From: Bordetella genomosp. 11
Lineage (GTDB): Bacteria > Pseudomonadota > Gammaproteobacteria > Burkholderiales > Burkholderiaceae_B
Assembly (NCBI RefSeq): GCF_002261215.1
Contig: NZ_NEVS01000004.1
Span: forward strand, 3,100,001 to 3,164,000
Reading direction: 5' to 3'
DNA: 64,000 bases
A program made the position numbers and the translations under genes. Positions 27,342 to 37,145 of this stretch are shown one piece after another. The first letter of the stretch is position 1. Each line of letters starts with the position of its first letter. The notes under the pieces are model-generated. The model was given only the letters and a program-made list of their open reading frames with translations, did no database searches and was not told the DNA's origin.

Positions 27342-28967
27342 TCAGGTATACCGGCGCTTATCCGGCGGCGGCGGGAAATACTGATACAGCCAGGTCTCGC
27401 TAAGTACCTGCTTGTCGCTGATGCGCCGGATGAAGCCGCGCATTTCCACGGGGTCGGTACTGTCGCTGGTGGGATACCAATCGAACATCGCTCGAAAGCC
27501 CTCCACCTCGGGATGCAGCGCGAAGATCTGGAAGTCCTGGGTGCGGCCGTGCGAGACCGTGATCACGGATTCGATACGTTCGTTCTTGTCCATGCCGTGC
27601 AGCGGCCCGCCGACGAAATCGATGGCAAACCGGCGCGCCCACACAGTGGGATAGTGTTCACCCGGAGCCCACCCTTCGGTGAAGCCGCCCATGCCGGTGC
27701 GCGTTGCCAGCACGCGCGCCAGCGTAGGCTGCACGGGTGCCAGCGCCGCCCAGTGCAGCTTGTAGCCGTAATGCAGGGATTGCCCCGCCTTGACCGGTTC
27801 CTTCGGGTTCCAGAACGCGACGATGTTGTCCAGGGTCTCGCCGGTGGTGGGCAGCTCCATCAGGTTGATGGCCCCCTCTCCCCACGCCGTGGTGGGCTCC
27901 ACCCATAGGCTGGGACGGCGGCTATACCAGTCCACGGTGTCCTGGTACGACCTGAAATCGTGGTCCGTTTGCAGCAGGCCGAAGCCGCGCGGATTGTTGT
28001 CCAGGTACACATTGAACTGGATGCGTTCGGGGTTGTTCAGCGGCCGGCAAATCCATTCCCCGTTGCCGCGCCACATGGACAGCCGATCCGAATCGTGGAT
28101 CTTCGGATGTATCGTGTCGCACATGCGGCGTTCGTTGGTGCCGCAGCTGAACATGCTGGTCATGGGGGCGATGCCCAGTTGCTTGATGTCCTTGCGGGCG
28201 TTGACATGCGCGTCGATGTCCATGATGACGCGGTCAGACAGGCAATTGATGTCGAAGCGATAAGCCCCGGTGATACTGGGCGAATCCATCAGCGCATACA
28301 GCACGAAGCGCGTGCTGTCCCGCGCCGGAGTCTCGAACCAGAACTCGACGAAGTCGGGAAATTCCTCGGTCGTTCCGATGTAGGTATTCACCGCCACGCC
28401 TCGCGCCGACAACCCATACTGCCCGGTGTTGTCCACGGCGCGGAAATAGCTGGCGCCCAGGAAGGACACGATGTCGTACTTGTCGATATTCGGTTGCTTG
28501 AACACCTTCAGGCCGGAAAATCCCAGGTCGCCCTTGAGCTGCCCCACGTCCACGCCGCTGCTGTCGTAATTGAACAGCTCCGGCCGGAAATGCACCTCTT
28601 TGGCGATGCGGGTCTTCGGGTCGATGCTATGCATGCGGACCGGCGTGCGAAACCCCATGCCGACATGAAAGAACTGCACGTCCAGCTTGCCCTTGCGTCC
28701 CCATAGGGAATGCGCGGCATCGTACTGGATGGCATTGAACTGCTGCGGCGTCATGTTCGCCAGCGTGGGGGGCAGAACCTCGCGCGTGTCCACATACGGG
28801 CGCGTGGCCAGCGCCTTGGCGCGATCCTGCAGGCGTTCGAAGCTGAAGGGTTTGGCTTCGCCGTCGGCAATGTCCGCGAAAGCGGGCGAGGCAAGCAGGA
28901 AAGAGGCTGGCAAGCCCGTGCAGGCCGCCAAGGCCGTAGAGGCTTTGAGCAGTGATCGTCGGTGCAT
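27342..28967 (-). CDS. opgD: Glucan biosynthesis protein D (osmoregulated periplasmic glucan)
   Basis: This periplasmic protein of 541 residues helps form the branched beta-glucans that respond to osmolarity. The N-terminus [10 protein letters not shown] followed by a hydrophobic stretch to SPAFA is a twin-arginine signal, which distinguishes OpgD from the Sec-exported OpgG. OpgG/OpgD family blocks include [45 protein letters not shown] and [14 protein letters not shown] 28967 is used because it begins the Tat motif; the in-frame extension to 29057 lacks export features. The gene is followed by its own terminator, and no opgH glycosyltransferase is adjacent. Confidence 0.92.
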   Translation of the reverse strand: MHRRSLLKASTALAACTGLPASFLLASPAFADIADGEAKPFSFERLQDRAKALATRPYVDTREVLPPTLANMTPQQFNAIQYDAAHSLWGRKGKLDVQFFHVGMGFRTPVRMHSIDPKTRIAKEVHFRPELFNYDSSGVDVGQLKGDLGFSGLKVFKQPNIDKYDIVSFLGASYFRAVDNTGQYGLSARGVAVNTYIGTTEEFPDFVEFWFETPARDSTRFVLYALMDSPSITGAYRFDINCLSDRVIMDIDAHVNARKDIKQLGIAPMTSMFSCGTNERRMCDTIHPKIHDSDRLSMWRGNGEWICRPLNNPERIQFNVYLDNNPRGFGLLQTDHDFRSYQDTVDWYSRRPSLWVEPTTAWGEGAINLMELPTTGETLDNIVAFWNPKEPVKAGQSLHYGYKLHWAALAPVQPTLARVLATRTGMGGFTEGWAPGEHYPTVWARRFAIDFVGGPLHGMDKNERIESVITVSHGRTQDFQIFALHPEVEGFRAMFDWYPTSDSTDPVEMRGFIRRISDKQVLSETWLYQYFPPPPDKRRYT

Positions 28968-29232
28968 GGTACCTAGGGAAAACGGAGCCAAAGAAAGGGC
29001 GTGGCCGGAACCGCGCCACGCCCGTGCACCCACATTGAACCATAGCTTGGGGGACATCCGGGCGCGTAACCGCGCCTGCGCGGGGTCCCAGTGTCACCGC
29101 GTCACGAACCGACACGCCCGGAAAAGAAACGGCCGGCCGTCCCGATGGTTTTCGTGCCGGCTGGCGACGAAAGACCTGGCGGACCGCCGGCCGGGGCGCC
29201 TGATCGAGCGCGTCCCCTTTCCTTGCCGGGTC

Positions 29233-29808
29233 TCAGGCCAGCAGATAGCGGGCTGGACGTTCCGCCGACTGCGCTTGCATCGCGGGGTTGGCGTCCTGCT
29301 TGGGTGTACCGGCGATTTCGATGACGACGGACCGCGACCTGGCGAGGGCGGCATGTTTACTGCCATAGCCGACGCCCCTGGGGGTAAGGACGATGACGTC
29401 TTTGTCGATGCCCCGGAATACCAGGAAGTTTTTCACGGCTTCCGCGCGCGGTTTGGCGAATTCCTTGAAGAAAGGAAAGAAGCTCTTGATCTCGATTTCC
29501 CGGACATTCATGTCCTTGGCGGCGTTGACCACCTGGTCGAGCGCCTGGCGGACCCGGTCGTCCTGGAGCAACTCGTCCACCGGACCGTCGACTTTCTCGA
29601 TGGTGAACTTCACGTTCGAAGCGTCGCGGCCCGGACGCGCCTGGACGACGGATTCGGCGCGTGCCGCCTGGTAGGCAAACAAGGTATCGATGGCGGGCGA
29701 GGTGGCGACCAACGGCCTGACCGCGCTGCCCTCGATGGCGACGCCGCCCGCGATCGTGCTGGAAGGGACGATGCCGGCAGGATGATTCGTTATGGCAGTT
29801 CCATACAT
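29233..29808 (-). CDS. Divergent OmpA-like domain protein without signal peptide
   Basis: This 191-residue protein has a C-terminal half (about 65-166) with the order of an OmpA/MotB peptidoglycan-binding domain: a strand, VNAAKDMNVREIEIKSF, the helix KEFAKPRAEAVKNFLV in the NxxLSxxRA position, a strand with GxGYG, and SRSVVIEI in place of RRVEI. The N-terminal 60 residues are Ala/Val/Thr-rich and carry no signal peptide or TM helix. ATG 29808 has GGAG eight bases upstream; ATG 29814 is an alternative. The key Asp and Arg pair that binds diaminopimelate is not clearly kept. Function is unknown, and a cytosolic or non-classically exported role is possible. Confidence 0.6.
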   Translation of the reverse strand: MYGTAITNHPAGIVPSSTIAGGVAIEGSAVRPLVATSPAIDTLFAYQAARAESVVQARPGRDASNVKFTIEKVDGPVDELLQDDRVRQALDQVVNAAKDMNVREIEIKSFFPFFKEFAKPRAEAVKNFLVFRGIDKDVIVLTPRGVGYGSKHAALARSRSVVIEIAGTPKQDANPAMQAQSAERPARYLLA

Positions 29809-30024
29809 GGTCATTTCTCCATAATTGTCGGTGGCAATGCGGCGATGGGTTTCCCGCATCGAGCCGCGGGTTCCGGCACGGACGAATCCGATGGCTGGCG
29901 CCAGCCGATATCGGACGCATTGACTGCACAAGGAAGAGCCTTCGCTTCGACGCCGGCGGTTTGGCGCTACGATAGCGGTCGTCGCCCCGCCGCTCTCCAT
30001 CGCGCGAAGCCGCCGCCTGGCGGT

Positions 30025-30693
30025 ATGTCCATGCCCTCTACCGTTCAAGTGCCTCCCTCCCCTCCCCTGGTCGTCCTGGATGCCTGCGTCCTGATGTCAT
30101 CCATCCTGCGCCCGCTGCTGCTGCGCCTGGCGGCCGAAGGGGTGTTCGCACCGGTATGGAGCGCCCGCATCGGCGAAGAATGGATACGCAACGCGGCAAG
30201 ACTATGGAAAGTCACCGTCGACGACGTCGCCGCATTATGGGAAGCCATGCAGCAGCAGTTTCCGGACGCCGACGCCGGCGACGTCCTCCCGTATGAAACG
30301 GGCCTGCGCTATAGCGACCCCAAGGATCACCACGTGATCGCCGCCGGGCTGGCGAAGCGCGCGCGTTGCGGCCTGCAGCAGCCGCCAACGGTCCTGGTGA
30401 TGACCTGGAACCTGAAGGACTTCAACCGATCGGAAATGCGGCGCCTTGGCGTGGACGCCTTCAATCCCGACAGGCTGCTGTCGCAGTGGTGGGGGCAATC
30501 TCGCACGGCGATACGCATGGCACTACATAGCGTGGCCACCGACGCGGCCGCCCTGGGGCGCGAGGCGCAGCCGCTCACGACCACCCTGCATCGCGAACGG
30601 CTTTATCGGCTTCGCGCACTGGTGGCGCAGGACGAGGCCGAGGCAACGCGCGGCACGCCCGGACCCACCGCTTCGACGACGCACGCAGGCTGA
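30025..30693 (+). CDS. PIN-domain ribonuclease-like protein, no antitoxin beside it
   Basis: This 222-residue protein has the PIN-domain acidic residues in order: D19 (VVLDACVLM), Glu pair in IGEEWIRN, SDPKDHHVIAAGL and the TWNLKDF motif that ends the fold. PIN proteins are usually metal-dependent RNases, often VapC-type toxins. The C-terminal ~70 residues after DRLLSQWW are an added helical tail. No small DNA-binding antitoxin gene is adjacent: the upstream neighbour is divergent and the downstream neighbour convergent. ATG 30025 or 30031 may start translation, and the ribosome site is weak. Confidence 0.78.
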   Translation: MSMPSTVQVPPSPPLVVLDACVLMSSILRPLLLRLAAEGVFAPVWSARIGEEWIRNAARLWKVTVDDVAALWEAMQQQFPDADAGDVLPYETGLRYSDPKDHHVIAAGLAKRARCGLQQPPTVLVMTWNLKDFNRSEMRRLGVDAFNPDRLLSQWWGQSRTAIRMALHSVATDAAALGREAQPLTTTLHRERLYRLRALVAQDEAEATRGTPGPTASTTHAG

Positions 30694-30823
30694 ACACCCG
30701 GAAGCGGCGTTCGTCGCGGGACGCTGACGCCGCGGCGCGCAGGCATGAAGCCAGACCGAGACAGCGGCGCGAAGGCCGGAAGCCCCAAGATCGTGGCACC
30801 CAGGCACATGGCCTGGAGCGGCG

Positions 30824-32041
30824 TCAATGATCGTGATTGCTGGCCGCGAAACCGGCCGCATTCAGGCGCTCGATGACTTCGGCGATGTGTTCGGGCCCAC
30901 GCGTCTGCAGCACGAAATCGACTTCCACATTGCGTACCGGTAGCGCCGTGAAGGCCCTCTGGTGATGGACTTCCGTGATGTTGGCATGCGCATCGGCAAT
31001 GATGGCGGTGGCCTGCGCCAGCGCGCCGGGCAGGTCGCGCAGATCCACGCGGATACGCGCCAGCCGGCCGGCGCGCACCATGCCGCGCTCGATAAGCTCG
31101 CCCAGCATCAGCGGGTCGATATTGCCTCCCGTCAGTACCAGCCCCACCCGCTTGCCCTGGAACCGCGTACTTTCCTGCTCCCGGTCGCGCAGCATGGCCG
31201 CCAGGCCTGCGGCGCCCGCGCCCTCGACCACGGTTTTCTCGATTTCGAGCAGTACCACGATGGCATGTTCGATATCGGCTTCGCTGACGAGTTCGATGCG
31301 GTCGACCAGGCGCCCCACGATCTCGCGCGTGAGTTCGCCGGGCGAGCGCACGGCAATGCCCTCCGCGATGGTGTATTGCCCATGCGGCAGGGTGACGCCC
31401 TGGGTGGCTTCATACATCGACGGAAAGCGCTCGGTCTGCACGCCGACGATCTCGATGTCCGGCTTGATCGCCTTGGCAGCCACCGCGATACCCGATATCA
31501 GCCCACCTCCGCCAATGGCGACGACCAGGGTATCGAGGTCCGGCTTGACCTGCAGCATTTCCAGCGCGATCGTCCCCTGCCCGGCGATGACATCGGCGTC
31601 GTCGTAGGGATGGATCATGACCAGGCCGCGCTCCTGCGCCAGCAGGTAGCCATGGGTCTTTGCGTCGTCGAAGGTGTCTCCGGCCAGGACGACCTGCGCG
31701 CCGAAGCGGCGGGTATTGGCCACCTTGACCGTGGGCGTGAAGCGCGGCATGACAATGACCGCGGGAATACCCATGCGCTGGGCATGATAGGCCACGCCCT
31801 GGGCGTGGTTGCCGGCCGACACCGCGATCACGCCGCTGGCGCGCTCGCGCGCATCTAAATTCAGCATGCGGTTCAGGGCGCCGCGTTCCTTGAAAGAGGC
31901 GGTGAACTGCAGATTCTCGAACTTCAGCCAGACTTCCGCGCCCAGTATGTCGGACAGCGTGCGCGAGTGCGAGAACGGCGTGTTCAGTACCTGGCCCTGT
32001 AACCGGCGATGCGCGGATTCGATTGCGGATAGATCGATCAC
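30824..32041 (-). CDS. ilvA: Threonine ammonia-lyase with single ACT domain
   Basis: This PLP enzyme deaminates threonine to 2-oxobutyrate, the first step toward isoleucine. It has 405 residues. K51 in FTASFKERGALNRM forms the Schiff base and GGGGLISG cradles the phosphate. An ACT-type domain covers about residues 325-400 (RIRVDLRDLPGALAQATAII). E. coli IlvA is longer with a double regulatory domain, and TdcB has none, so this is the medium form. Translation starts at GTG 32041: AGGAG precedes it by eight bases, while no equal site serves the upstream in-frame codons. The ilvIHC genes lie about 6 kb away. Confidence 0.92.
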   Translation of the reverse strand: MIDLSAIESAHRRLQGQVLNTPFSHSRTLSDILGAEVWLKFENLQFTASFKERGALNRMLNLDARERASGVIAVSAGNHAQGVAYHAQRMGIPAVIVMPRFTPTVKVANTRRFGAQVVLAGDTFDDAKTHGYLLAQERGLVMIHPYDDADVIAGQGTIALEMLQVKPDLDTLVVAIGGGGLISGIAVAAKAIKPDIEIVGVQTERFPSMYEATQGVTLPHGQYTIAEGIAVRSPGELTREIVGRLVDRIELVSEADIEHAIVVLLEIEKTVVEGAGAAGLAAMLRDREQESTRFQGKRVGLVLTGGNIDPLMLGELIERGMVRAGRLARIRVDLRDLPGALAQATAIIADAHANITEVHHQRAFTALPVRNVEVDFVLQTRGPEHIAEVIERLNAAGFAASNHDH

Positions 32042-32088
32042 GGAGGGCTCCTGGTAAATCCGATGGACCGGCTCACGGGCCGTGTGCG

Positions 32089-32820
32089 TCAGCGCACCGG
32101 CAAGAAATTGAAAAACATCAGCCCTTGCGCGTAATTGATGCCGACCCGGCGGCCGTTTTCGCCGAGCAGGTTGGCGATCAGGTCCAGTCTGCCGATGATC
32201 GCGCCGAACTCGCGCTCGAAGCTCAAATTGGTCACGCTGGGGCTGATTTCGTTGGCCAGCAGCAGCGGCTGGCCGGCGCTGTCGCGGCGGCTGGCCAGCA
32301 GCCACGCGGCAGCCTCGACGTTACGAGCGGCATTGTAGACGCGCTGGCTGTCCAGTACATCGGAGACATAGAAGCGCGTCTTGCCATTGTGCGCCGCGAT
32401 GATGGTGTCGGCCAGGCCATAGATGAAAACGGCCACGCGGTCGCCCTGGAAACCCGGGTCCAGCGACACCGCCAGGATCTGGATGTCGCGCAGCCCGGCC
32501 AGCGAAGGGGGCGGGGTGCGGTTGTCTATCATCGTGCGCAATCGCGCCACCGCGGCGGCCTGGTTGGCCACGCCCGCCTTGCGCCACTCGCGGGGATTGC
32601 GGCGGTACAGCTTGTCGGCGAGCGCATACAGGCTGTTCAGGTTGTCGCGCATTTCCAGGGTGACGGTACGGTTGAAATCCGTCTGCATGACTTGGTCCGC
32701 GGACATGGATTCCGCGTCCGGCCTGCGCCCGTCGACGGATGGCGCTTGCGGGGACATGCAAGCCGCAAGCGTCATGCTCGCTCCGATTGCCGCCAAGGCC
32801 ATGCGCCCGCGTCGCTTCAT
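32089..32820 (-). CDS. Putative lipoprotein, unknown function
   Basis: This 243-residue protein starts MKRRGRMALAAIGASMTLAAC, a lipoprotein signal with lipobox LAAC. The mature part contains about 200 mostly helical residues (LEMRDNLNSLYALADKLYRRNPREWRK) and a segment RDIQILAVSLDPGFQGDRVAVFIYGL that could be membrane- or strand-forming. I do not recognise a named family. It lies 47 bases upstream of the threonine ammonia-lyase start on the same strand, so co-transcription is possible. An outer-membrane anchored role is likely from the lipobox. Confidence 0.8.
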   Translation of the reverse strand: MKRRGRMALAAIGASMTLAACMSPQAPSVDGRRPDAESMSADQVMQTDFNRTVTLEMRDNLNSLYALADKLYRRNPREWRKAGVANQAAAVARLRTMIDNRTPPPSLAGLRDIQILAVSLDPGFQGDRVAVFIYGLADTIIAAHNGKTRFYVSDVLDSQRVYNAARNVEAAAWLLASRRDSAGQPLLLANEISPSVTNLSFEREFGAIIGRLDLIANLLGENGRRVGINYAQGLMFFNFLPVR

Positions 32821-32965
32821 GCCATATGTGCCTGTATTCCCGATGCTGCCTGATGCGTCGCGCCGCCCCGATGGGCGTACGCCGCGCCTGCACTTTACCG
32901 CACCCGCGCGAAAAAGCGGGCAACCGGGCCCGTCCGGCGGGCCGGCGCACGGCCCGTCCCAAACG

Positions 32966-32994
32966 GAAAACGGCACCTCGCGGTGCCGTTTCCT
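32966..32994 (-). terminator. Rho-independent terminator after pnp
   Basis: The stem CGGCACC/GGTGCCG has a TCGC loop and is extended by A/T pairs. On the minus strand it ends in TTTTCC. It lies about 60 bases past the pnp stop. Confidence 0.8.
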
Positions 32995-33054
32995 TGACGA
33001 TGCCGGTAGTCCGGCCCCAAGCCGCCAACGACGGCCTGGCGCTGACCCGACCGC

Positions 33055-35226
33055 TTACTGCTGCGGCTCGGATTGCGGAGCCGAAGCAGGCGCGGGCTCG
33101 CCCTGCTGGGGCTGCTGCTGCTGCTCGATGCCGCCGATCGCCTTGATGGACAGGCGCAGGCGGCCCTTGTCGTCGGCCTCGATGACCTTGACGCGGACGT
33201 TCTGGCCGACCTTCAACACATCGTTGATGTTGGCGATGCGGTAGTTGGCGATTTCCGAGATGTGGAGCAGGCCGTCGCGGCCCGGCAGCACCTGGACGAT
33301 GGCGCCGAAATCCAGCAGGCGCAGCACGGTGCCTTCGTAGACCTGGCCGACTTCGACGTCGGCGGTCAGTTCCACGATGCGGCGCTGGGCTTCCTTGGCC
33401 TGGGCTTCGTCCACGCTGGCGATGACGATGGTGCCGTCATCCGAGATATCGATCTGCGTGCCGGTTTCCTCGGTCAGGGCGCGGATGGTGGCACCACCCT
33501 TGCCGATGACGTCGCGGATTTTTTCCGGATTGATCTTGATCGTCAGCATGCGCGGCGCGAAGGCGGAGAGTTCGCCGCGCGAGGCGCCGAGAGCCTCTTG
33601 CATCTTGTCCAGGATATGCAGGCGGCCTTCGCGGGCTTGCGCCAGCGCGACCTGCATGATTTCCTTGGTGATGCCCTGGATCTTGATGTCCATCTGCAGG
33701 GCGGTCACGCCCTGCTTGGTGCCGGCCACCTTGAAGTCCATATCGCCCAGGTGATCTTCGTCGCCCAGGATGTCCGTCAGCACGGCGAACTTGCCGTTTT
33801 CCAGGATCAGGCCCATGGCCACGCCAGCGACGTGATCCTTGACCGGTACACCGGCATCCATCATGGCCAGCGAACCGCCGCACACGGACGCCATGGACGA
33901 CGAACCGTTGGATTCGGTGATTTCCGATACCAGGCGGATCGTGTACTGAAATTCTTCCGGCGCAGGAAGCAGCGAGCGCAGCGCGCGCTTGGCCAGGCGG
34001 CCATGGCCGATTTCGCGGCGTTTGGGCACGCCGATGCGGCCGGTTTCGCCGGTGGCGAAAGGCGGCATGTTGTAGTGCAGCATGAAGCGGTCGCGGTATT
34101 CGCCCATGAGCGCGTCGATGATCTGCTCGTCCTGCTTCGTGCCCAGCGTGGCAACAACCAGCGCCTGGGTTTCGCCGCGGGTGAACAGCGCGCTGCCGTG
34201 GGCGCGCGGCAACACGCCCAGGCGGACACTGATGGGACGCACGGTGCGCGTGTCGCGCCCGTCGATACGCGGTTCGCCATTCAGGATCTGGCCGCGCACG
34301 ATGCGCGATTCCAGGTCGAACAGAATGTTGTCCACGGTGACCGAATCTGGAATGCCCTCGCCCGTTTCAGCGGCACGCGCGGCCAGCCGGGCCTGCACGT
34401 CGGCATAGACTTCGCGCAGCTTGGTGGTACGCAGCTGCTTTTCGCGGATCTGGTAAGCGGCGTTCAGGCCATCCTGGGCGGCGGCCGTCACCGCGGCGAT
34501 CAGGGTTTCGTTCTTGGCTTCCGGCTTCCAGTCCCATTCCGGCTTGCCGGCATCGCGCACCAGCTCGTGAATGGCGTTGATGACGGCCTGCATCTGTTCG
34601 TGGCCGAACACCACGGAGCCCAGCATCACTTCTTCCGACAACTGGTCGGCTTCGGATTCGACCATCAGCACGGCGGTTTCGGTGCCCGCCACGACCAGGT
34701 CCAGCTTGGACTGCTTCAGTTGCGAAGCGGTGGGATTGAGCACGTACTGGCCGTCGACATAGCCGACCCGCGCGGCGCCGATCGGGCCGTTGAACGGAAT
34801 GCCGGAAATCGCCAGCGCGGCCGAGGCGCCGATCATCGCGGCGATGTCGGGATCGATTTCAGGATTGACCGACAGCGTGTGCAGGACGACCTGCACTTCG
34901 TTGTAGAAGCCTTCCGGGAACAGCGGACGCAGCGGACGATCGATCAGGCGCGACGTCAGCGTTTCTTTTTCCGAAGGCTTGCCTTCGCGCTTGAAAAAGC
35001 CGCCCGGGATACGGCCGGCAGCGTAGGTCTTTTCGATGTAGTCGACCGTCAGCGGGAAGAAATCCTGTCCCGGCTTGGCCTTCTTGGCGGCCACGACGGT
35101 GGCCAGCACTACCGTGTCCTCGATGGACACCACGACGGCACCGGATGCCTGGCGGGCAATCTCTCCGGTCTCCAGCACGACCGTATGCTGGCCGTACTGG
35201 AACGTTTTTGTCACTTTATTGAACAT
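33055..35226 (-). CDS. pnp: Polynucleotide phosphorylase
   Basis: This 3'-5' phosphorolytic exoribonuclease of 723 residues is a degradosome and RNA-turnover enzyme. It has two RNase PH-like domains (for example [30 protein letters not shown], given here only as the landmark start GGFFKREG), then a KH domain ([20 protein letters not shown]) and an S1 domain ([20 protein letters not shown]). A Gln/Pro-rich tail ends the protein. ATG 35226 (MFNKVTK) has AAGGAA nine bases upstream; six residues further upstream are also open. The gene lies downstream of rpsO with a long hairpin in the 89-base gap, as in the E. coli rpsO-pnp operon where RNase III and PNPase autoregulate expression. Confidence 0.97.
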   Translation of the reverse strand: MFNKVTKTFQYGQHTVVLETGEIARQASGAVVVSIEDTVVLATVVAAKKAKPGQDFFPLTVDYIEKTYAAGRIPGGFFKREGKPSEKETLTSRLIDRPLRPLFPEGFYNEVQVVLHTLSVNPEIDPDIAAMIGASAALAISGIPFNGPIGAARVGYVDGQYVLNPTASQLKQSKLDLVVAGTETAVLMVESEADQLSEEVMLGSVVFGHEQMQAVINAIHELVRDAGKPEWDWKPEAKNETLIAAVTAAAQDGLNAAYQIREKQLRTTKLREVYADVQARLAARAAETGEGIPDSVTVDNILFDLESRIVRGQILNGEPRIDGRDTRTVRPISVRLGVLPRAHGSALFTRGETQALVVATLGTKQDEQIIDALMGEYRDRFMLHYNMPPFATGETGRIGVPKRREIGHGRLAKRALRSLLPAPEEFQYTIRLVSEITESNGSSSMASVCGGSLAMMDAGVPVKDHVAGVAMGLILENGKFAVLTDILGDEDHLGDMDFKVAGTKQGVTALQMDIKIQGITKEIMQVALAQAREGRLHILDKMQEALGASRGELSAFAPRMLTIKINPEKIRDVIGKGGATIRALTEETGTQIDISDDGTIVIASVDEAQAKEAQRRIVELTADVEVGQVYEGTVLRLLDFGAIVQVLPGRDGLLHISEIANYRIANINDVLKVGQNVRVKVIEADDKGRLRLSIKAIGGIEQQQQPQQGEPAPASAPQSEPQQ

Positions 35227-35250
35227 GACGATTATTCCTTGCAAATGAAA

Positions 35251-35289
35251 AACCGTGGCCGCTGCGACAAGGTCGCACCGGCCACGGTT
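35251..35289 (-). promoter_or_regulatory. rpsO-pnp intercistronic hairpin (terminator/RNase III-type leader)
   Basis: A ten-base-pair perfect outer stem (AACCGTGGCC with GGCCACGGTT) continues through one more pair and a mismatch into TGCGAC/GTCGCA with a three-base loop. On the minus strand five T follow the stem, so it can act as an attenuating terminator after rpsO. Its position in the pnp leader matches the RNase III-cleaved stem used for PNPase autoregulation in E. coli. The functional assignment is inferred. Confidence 0.75.
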
Positions 35290-35315
35290 GCGTCATGGGG
35301 AACCGACCCCGTCGA

Positions 35316-35585
35316 TCACTTGCGCAGACCGAGTTTTTCGATCAGAGCGCGATAAGCATCGGGGTTGCGACCCTTGAGGTAGTCGAGCAGTTTGCGGCGG
35401 CGGCTGACCATGCGCAGCAAACCGCGGCGCGAATGGTGATCCTTGATGTGTTCCTTGAAGTGACCGGTGAGCTCGTTGATGCGAGCGGTGAGCAGCGCCA
35501 CTTGGACTTCGGGGGAGCCGGTATCGCCTTGAGCGCGCTGGAATTGCGCGACGATATCGGACTTCTTGATGTCAGCTACGGACAT
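35316..35585 (-). CDS. rpsO: 30S ribosomal protein S15
   Basis: This 89-residue primary binder of the 16S rRNA central domain is the usual length for S15. Family blocks present are [48 protein letters not shown] and the C-terminal [12 protein letters not shown]. It heads the rpsO-pnp operon and has a strong promoter about 100 bases upstream. S15 can repress its own translation in other bacteria; no specific operator structure is claimed here. Confidence 0.98.
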   Translation of the reverse strand: MSVADIKKSDIVAQFQRAQGDTGSPEVQVALLTARINELTGHFKEHIKDHHSRRGLLRMVSRRRKLLDYLKGRNPDAYRALIEKLGLRK

Positions 35586-35690
35586 TTATTGACCTCTTCG
35601 GACATGCGCCAGGGCCGAGGTGCCATGGCGTGGGTTGGAAAAACAGTTGAAAAACGGAAATAGCCGTTGTTCGACAGCAAAAACCGACGG

Positions 35691-35718
35691 ATTATAACTT
35701 ATCGGTGAAAATTGTCAG
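35691..35718 (-). promoter_or_regulatory. Sigma-70 promoter of rpsO-pnp
   Basis: Read on the minus strand: CTGACA (35718-35713), 16-base spacer, TATAAT (35696-35691). The near-consensus elements suit a highly expressed ribosomal operon. The leader before rpsO would be about 100 bases. Confidence 0.75.
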
Positions 35719-35800
35719 GGCCCCGCCAGGCTGCCCCGGCATCCGGCCTGAGGCAGGCCGCGGGCCGGCACCAAGCCTGGCCGCACCCTCTGGAGGAGCC

Positions 35801-36337
35801 ATGGCTGAGCAGACCCGCCCCCTATTCCATCGCCGTTGCGCGGCCGTGTTCGTGTCCGCGCTGCTGGCCACGCTGGCCGGCTGTGCCGACATGGCGGCGC
35901 GCACGCCGCCCGACACCCCGTTAAGCCAGGTCGTCGCGCAGTACGGCCGGCCCAACTTCACCTGCCCCCTGCCCGACGGCGGCCAACGGGTTATCTGGAC
36001 CCAGCAGCCGCTGGGCCAGTATGCCTGGGGCGGCAACGTGGGTCCGGATGGCCGGATCGACCGGGTGGAACGCCTTTTGACGGACCAGCACTTCGCCCTG
36101 CTGTCCAGCGGAGACTGGCCGGCCAACCGCGTATTGTGCGAATTCGGCCCGCCTGCCATCGTCGATGAAGTCGGGCTGCCCAGCGTCCGCCAGGTGGTCT
36201 GGTCGTACCGCTACCGGGAGAACGATTCCTGGAATTCCTTGATGTACGTGTACATGGGCCGCAAGGGCGACCGCGTCACACGGCACCACCCCGGCCCGGA
36301 CCCGATGTACGACCAGGATTGGGACTTCGCCCGCTGA
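35801..36337 (+). CDS. Putative lipoprotein
   Basis: This 178-residue protein has a lipoprotein signal ending ATLAGC, so the mature chain starts at Cys. The body has two Gly/Pro-centred repeats of similar pattern (VVAQYGRPNFTCPLPDGGQRVIWTQQP and VLCEFGPPAIVDEVGLPSVRQVVWSY, shown here as landmarks QYGRPN and EFGPPA), each followed by aromatic residues. This resembles the SmpA/BamE-like small lipoprotein layout but I cannot name the family. TGGAGGAG lies just upstream of ATG 35801. It is convergent with pssA. Confidence 0.8.
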   Translation: MAEQTRPLFHRRCAAVFVSALLATLAGCADMAARTPPDTPLSQVVAQYGRPNFTCPLPDGGQRVIWTQQPLGQYAWGGNVGPDGRIDRVERLLTDQHFALLSSGDWPANRVLCEFGPPAIVDEVGLPSVRQVVWSYRYRENDSWNSLMYVYMGRKGDRVTRHHPGPDPMYDQDWDFAR

Positions 36338-36362
36338 ACGGGCCCTGGCGCCCCGTGTGTTG

Positions 36363-37145
36363 CTACGGCTCCAACCCGCCGGCGCGGCCGCGGCTGCGCT
36401 GCAAGCGGCGCGCCCTGTTCCAGCGCCAGGCCAGGATGAACCAGCCCGATATGCCGTAGACCACGAAAAGGCCGAACAGGACCACCGGCGGATCGCTGGA
36501 AACGAAAACGAACGCGGCCACCACCAGCAGGATCACCCAGAAAGGTACGCTGCGCCCCAGGGCGAAGCTTTTCCCGCTGTAGAAAGGTGCGTTGGTGACC
36601 ATGGCGATGCCGGCGTACATGGTGACGCAGAACGCCGTCCAGGCCATGAAGGCGTCATGAATGGGCAGCTTGTTGTCCACCGCCAGCCAGACGTAGCCGG
36701 CCACCAGGGCGGCGGCCGACGGGCTGGGCAGGCCCTGGAAGAAGCGCTTGTCGACCACCCCGATATTGGTGTTGAAGCGCGCCAGGCGCAAAGCCGCGCC
36801 GGCCACGTATACGAAGGCGGCCAGCCAGCCCCAGCGGCCGAGTTCGTTGAGCATCCATTCGTACATGACCAGGGCCGGCGCGACGCCGAAGGAAGTCATG
36901 TCCGACAGGGAATCGTATTGCTCGCCGAACGCCGATTGGGTGTTGGTCAGGCGGGCCACCCGCCCGTCCATGCCGTCCAGCACCATGGCCGTGAAGATCG
37001 CGATCGCGGCGGCCTCGAACTGGTTGTTCATAGCCTGCACCACGGCATAGAAACCGGCGAACAGCGCCGCCGTGGTGAACGCATTGGGCAGCAGGTAAAT
37101 GCTGCGGTGGCGGTTCTCGGGATCGCGCATCGACAGTTTAGGCAT
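36363..37145 (-). CDS. pssA: CDP-diacylglycerol-serine O-phosphatidyltransferase
   Basis: This inner-membrane enzyme of 260 residues makes phosphatidylserine from CDP-diacylglycerol and serine. The CDP-alcohol phosphotransferase motif is complete: D60-G-x-x-A-R65, G74, D78 and D82. Six or more hydrophobic segments surround it. The start codon at 37145 overlaps the last codons of psd by eight bases (ATGCCTAA), so translation is probably coupled. Its product is the substrate of the psd enzyme, giving phosphatidylethanolamine. Confidence 0.95.
   Translation of the reverse strand: MPKLSMRDPENRHRSIYLLPNAFTTAALFAGFYAVVQAMNNQFEAAAIAIFTAMVLDGMDGRVARLTNTQSAFGEQYDSLSDMTSFGVAPALVMYEWMLNELGRWGWLAAFVYVAGAALRLARFNTNIGVVDKRFFQGLPSPSAAALVAGYVWLAVDNKLPIHDAFMAWTAFCVTMYAGIAMVTNAPFYSGKSFALGRSVPFWVILLVVAAFVFVSSDPPVVLFGLFVVYGISGWFILAWRWNRARRLQRSRGRAGGLEP

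Noticed and set aside
27104..27403. 99-codon plus-strand frame in the intergenic region before opgD
   Set aside because: It runs over the opgD terminator and into opgD on the other strand, with no ribosome site or protein features.
33073..35355. 760-codon plus-strand frame opposite pnp
   Set aside because: It lies entirely over the conserved pnp gene and has the His/Gln/Arg-rich composition of a shadow frame.
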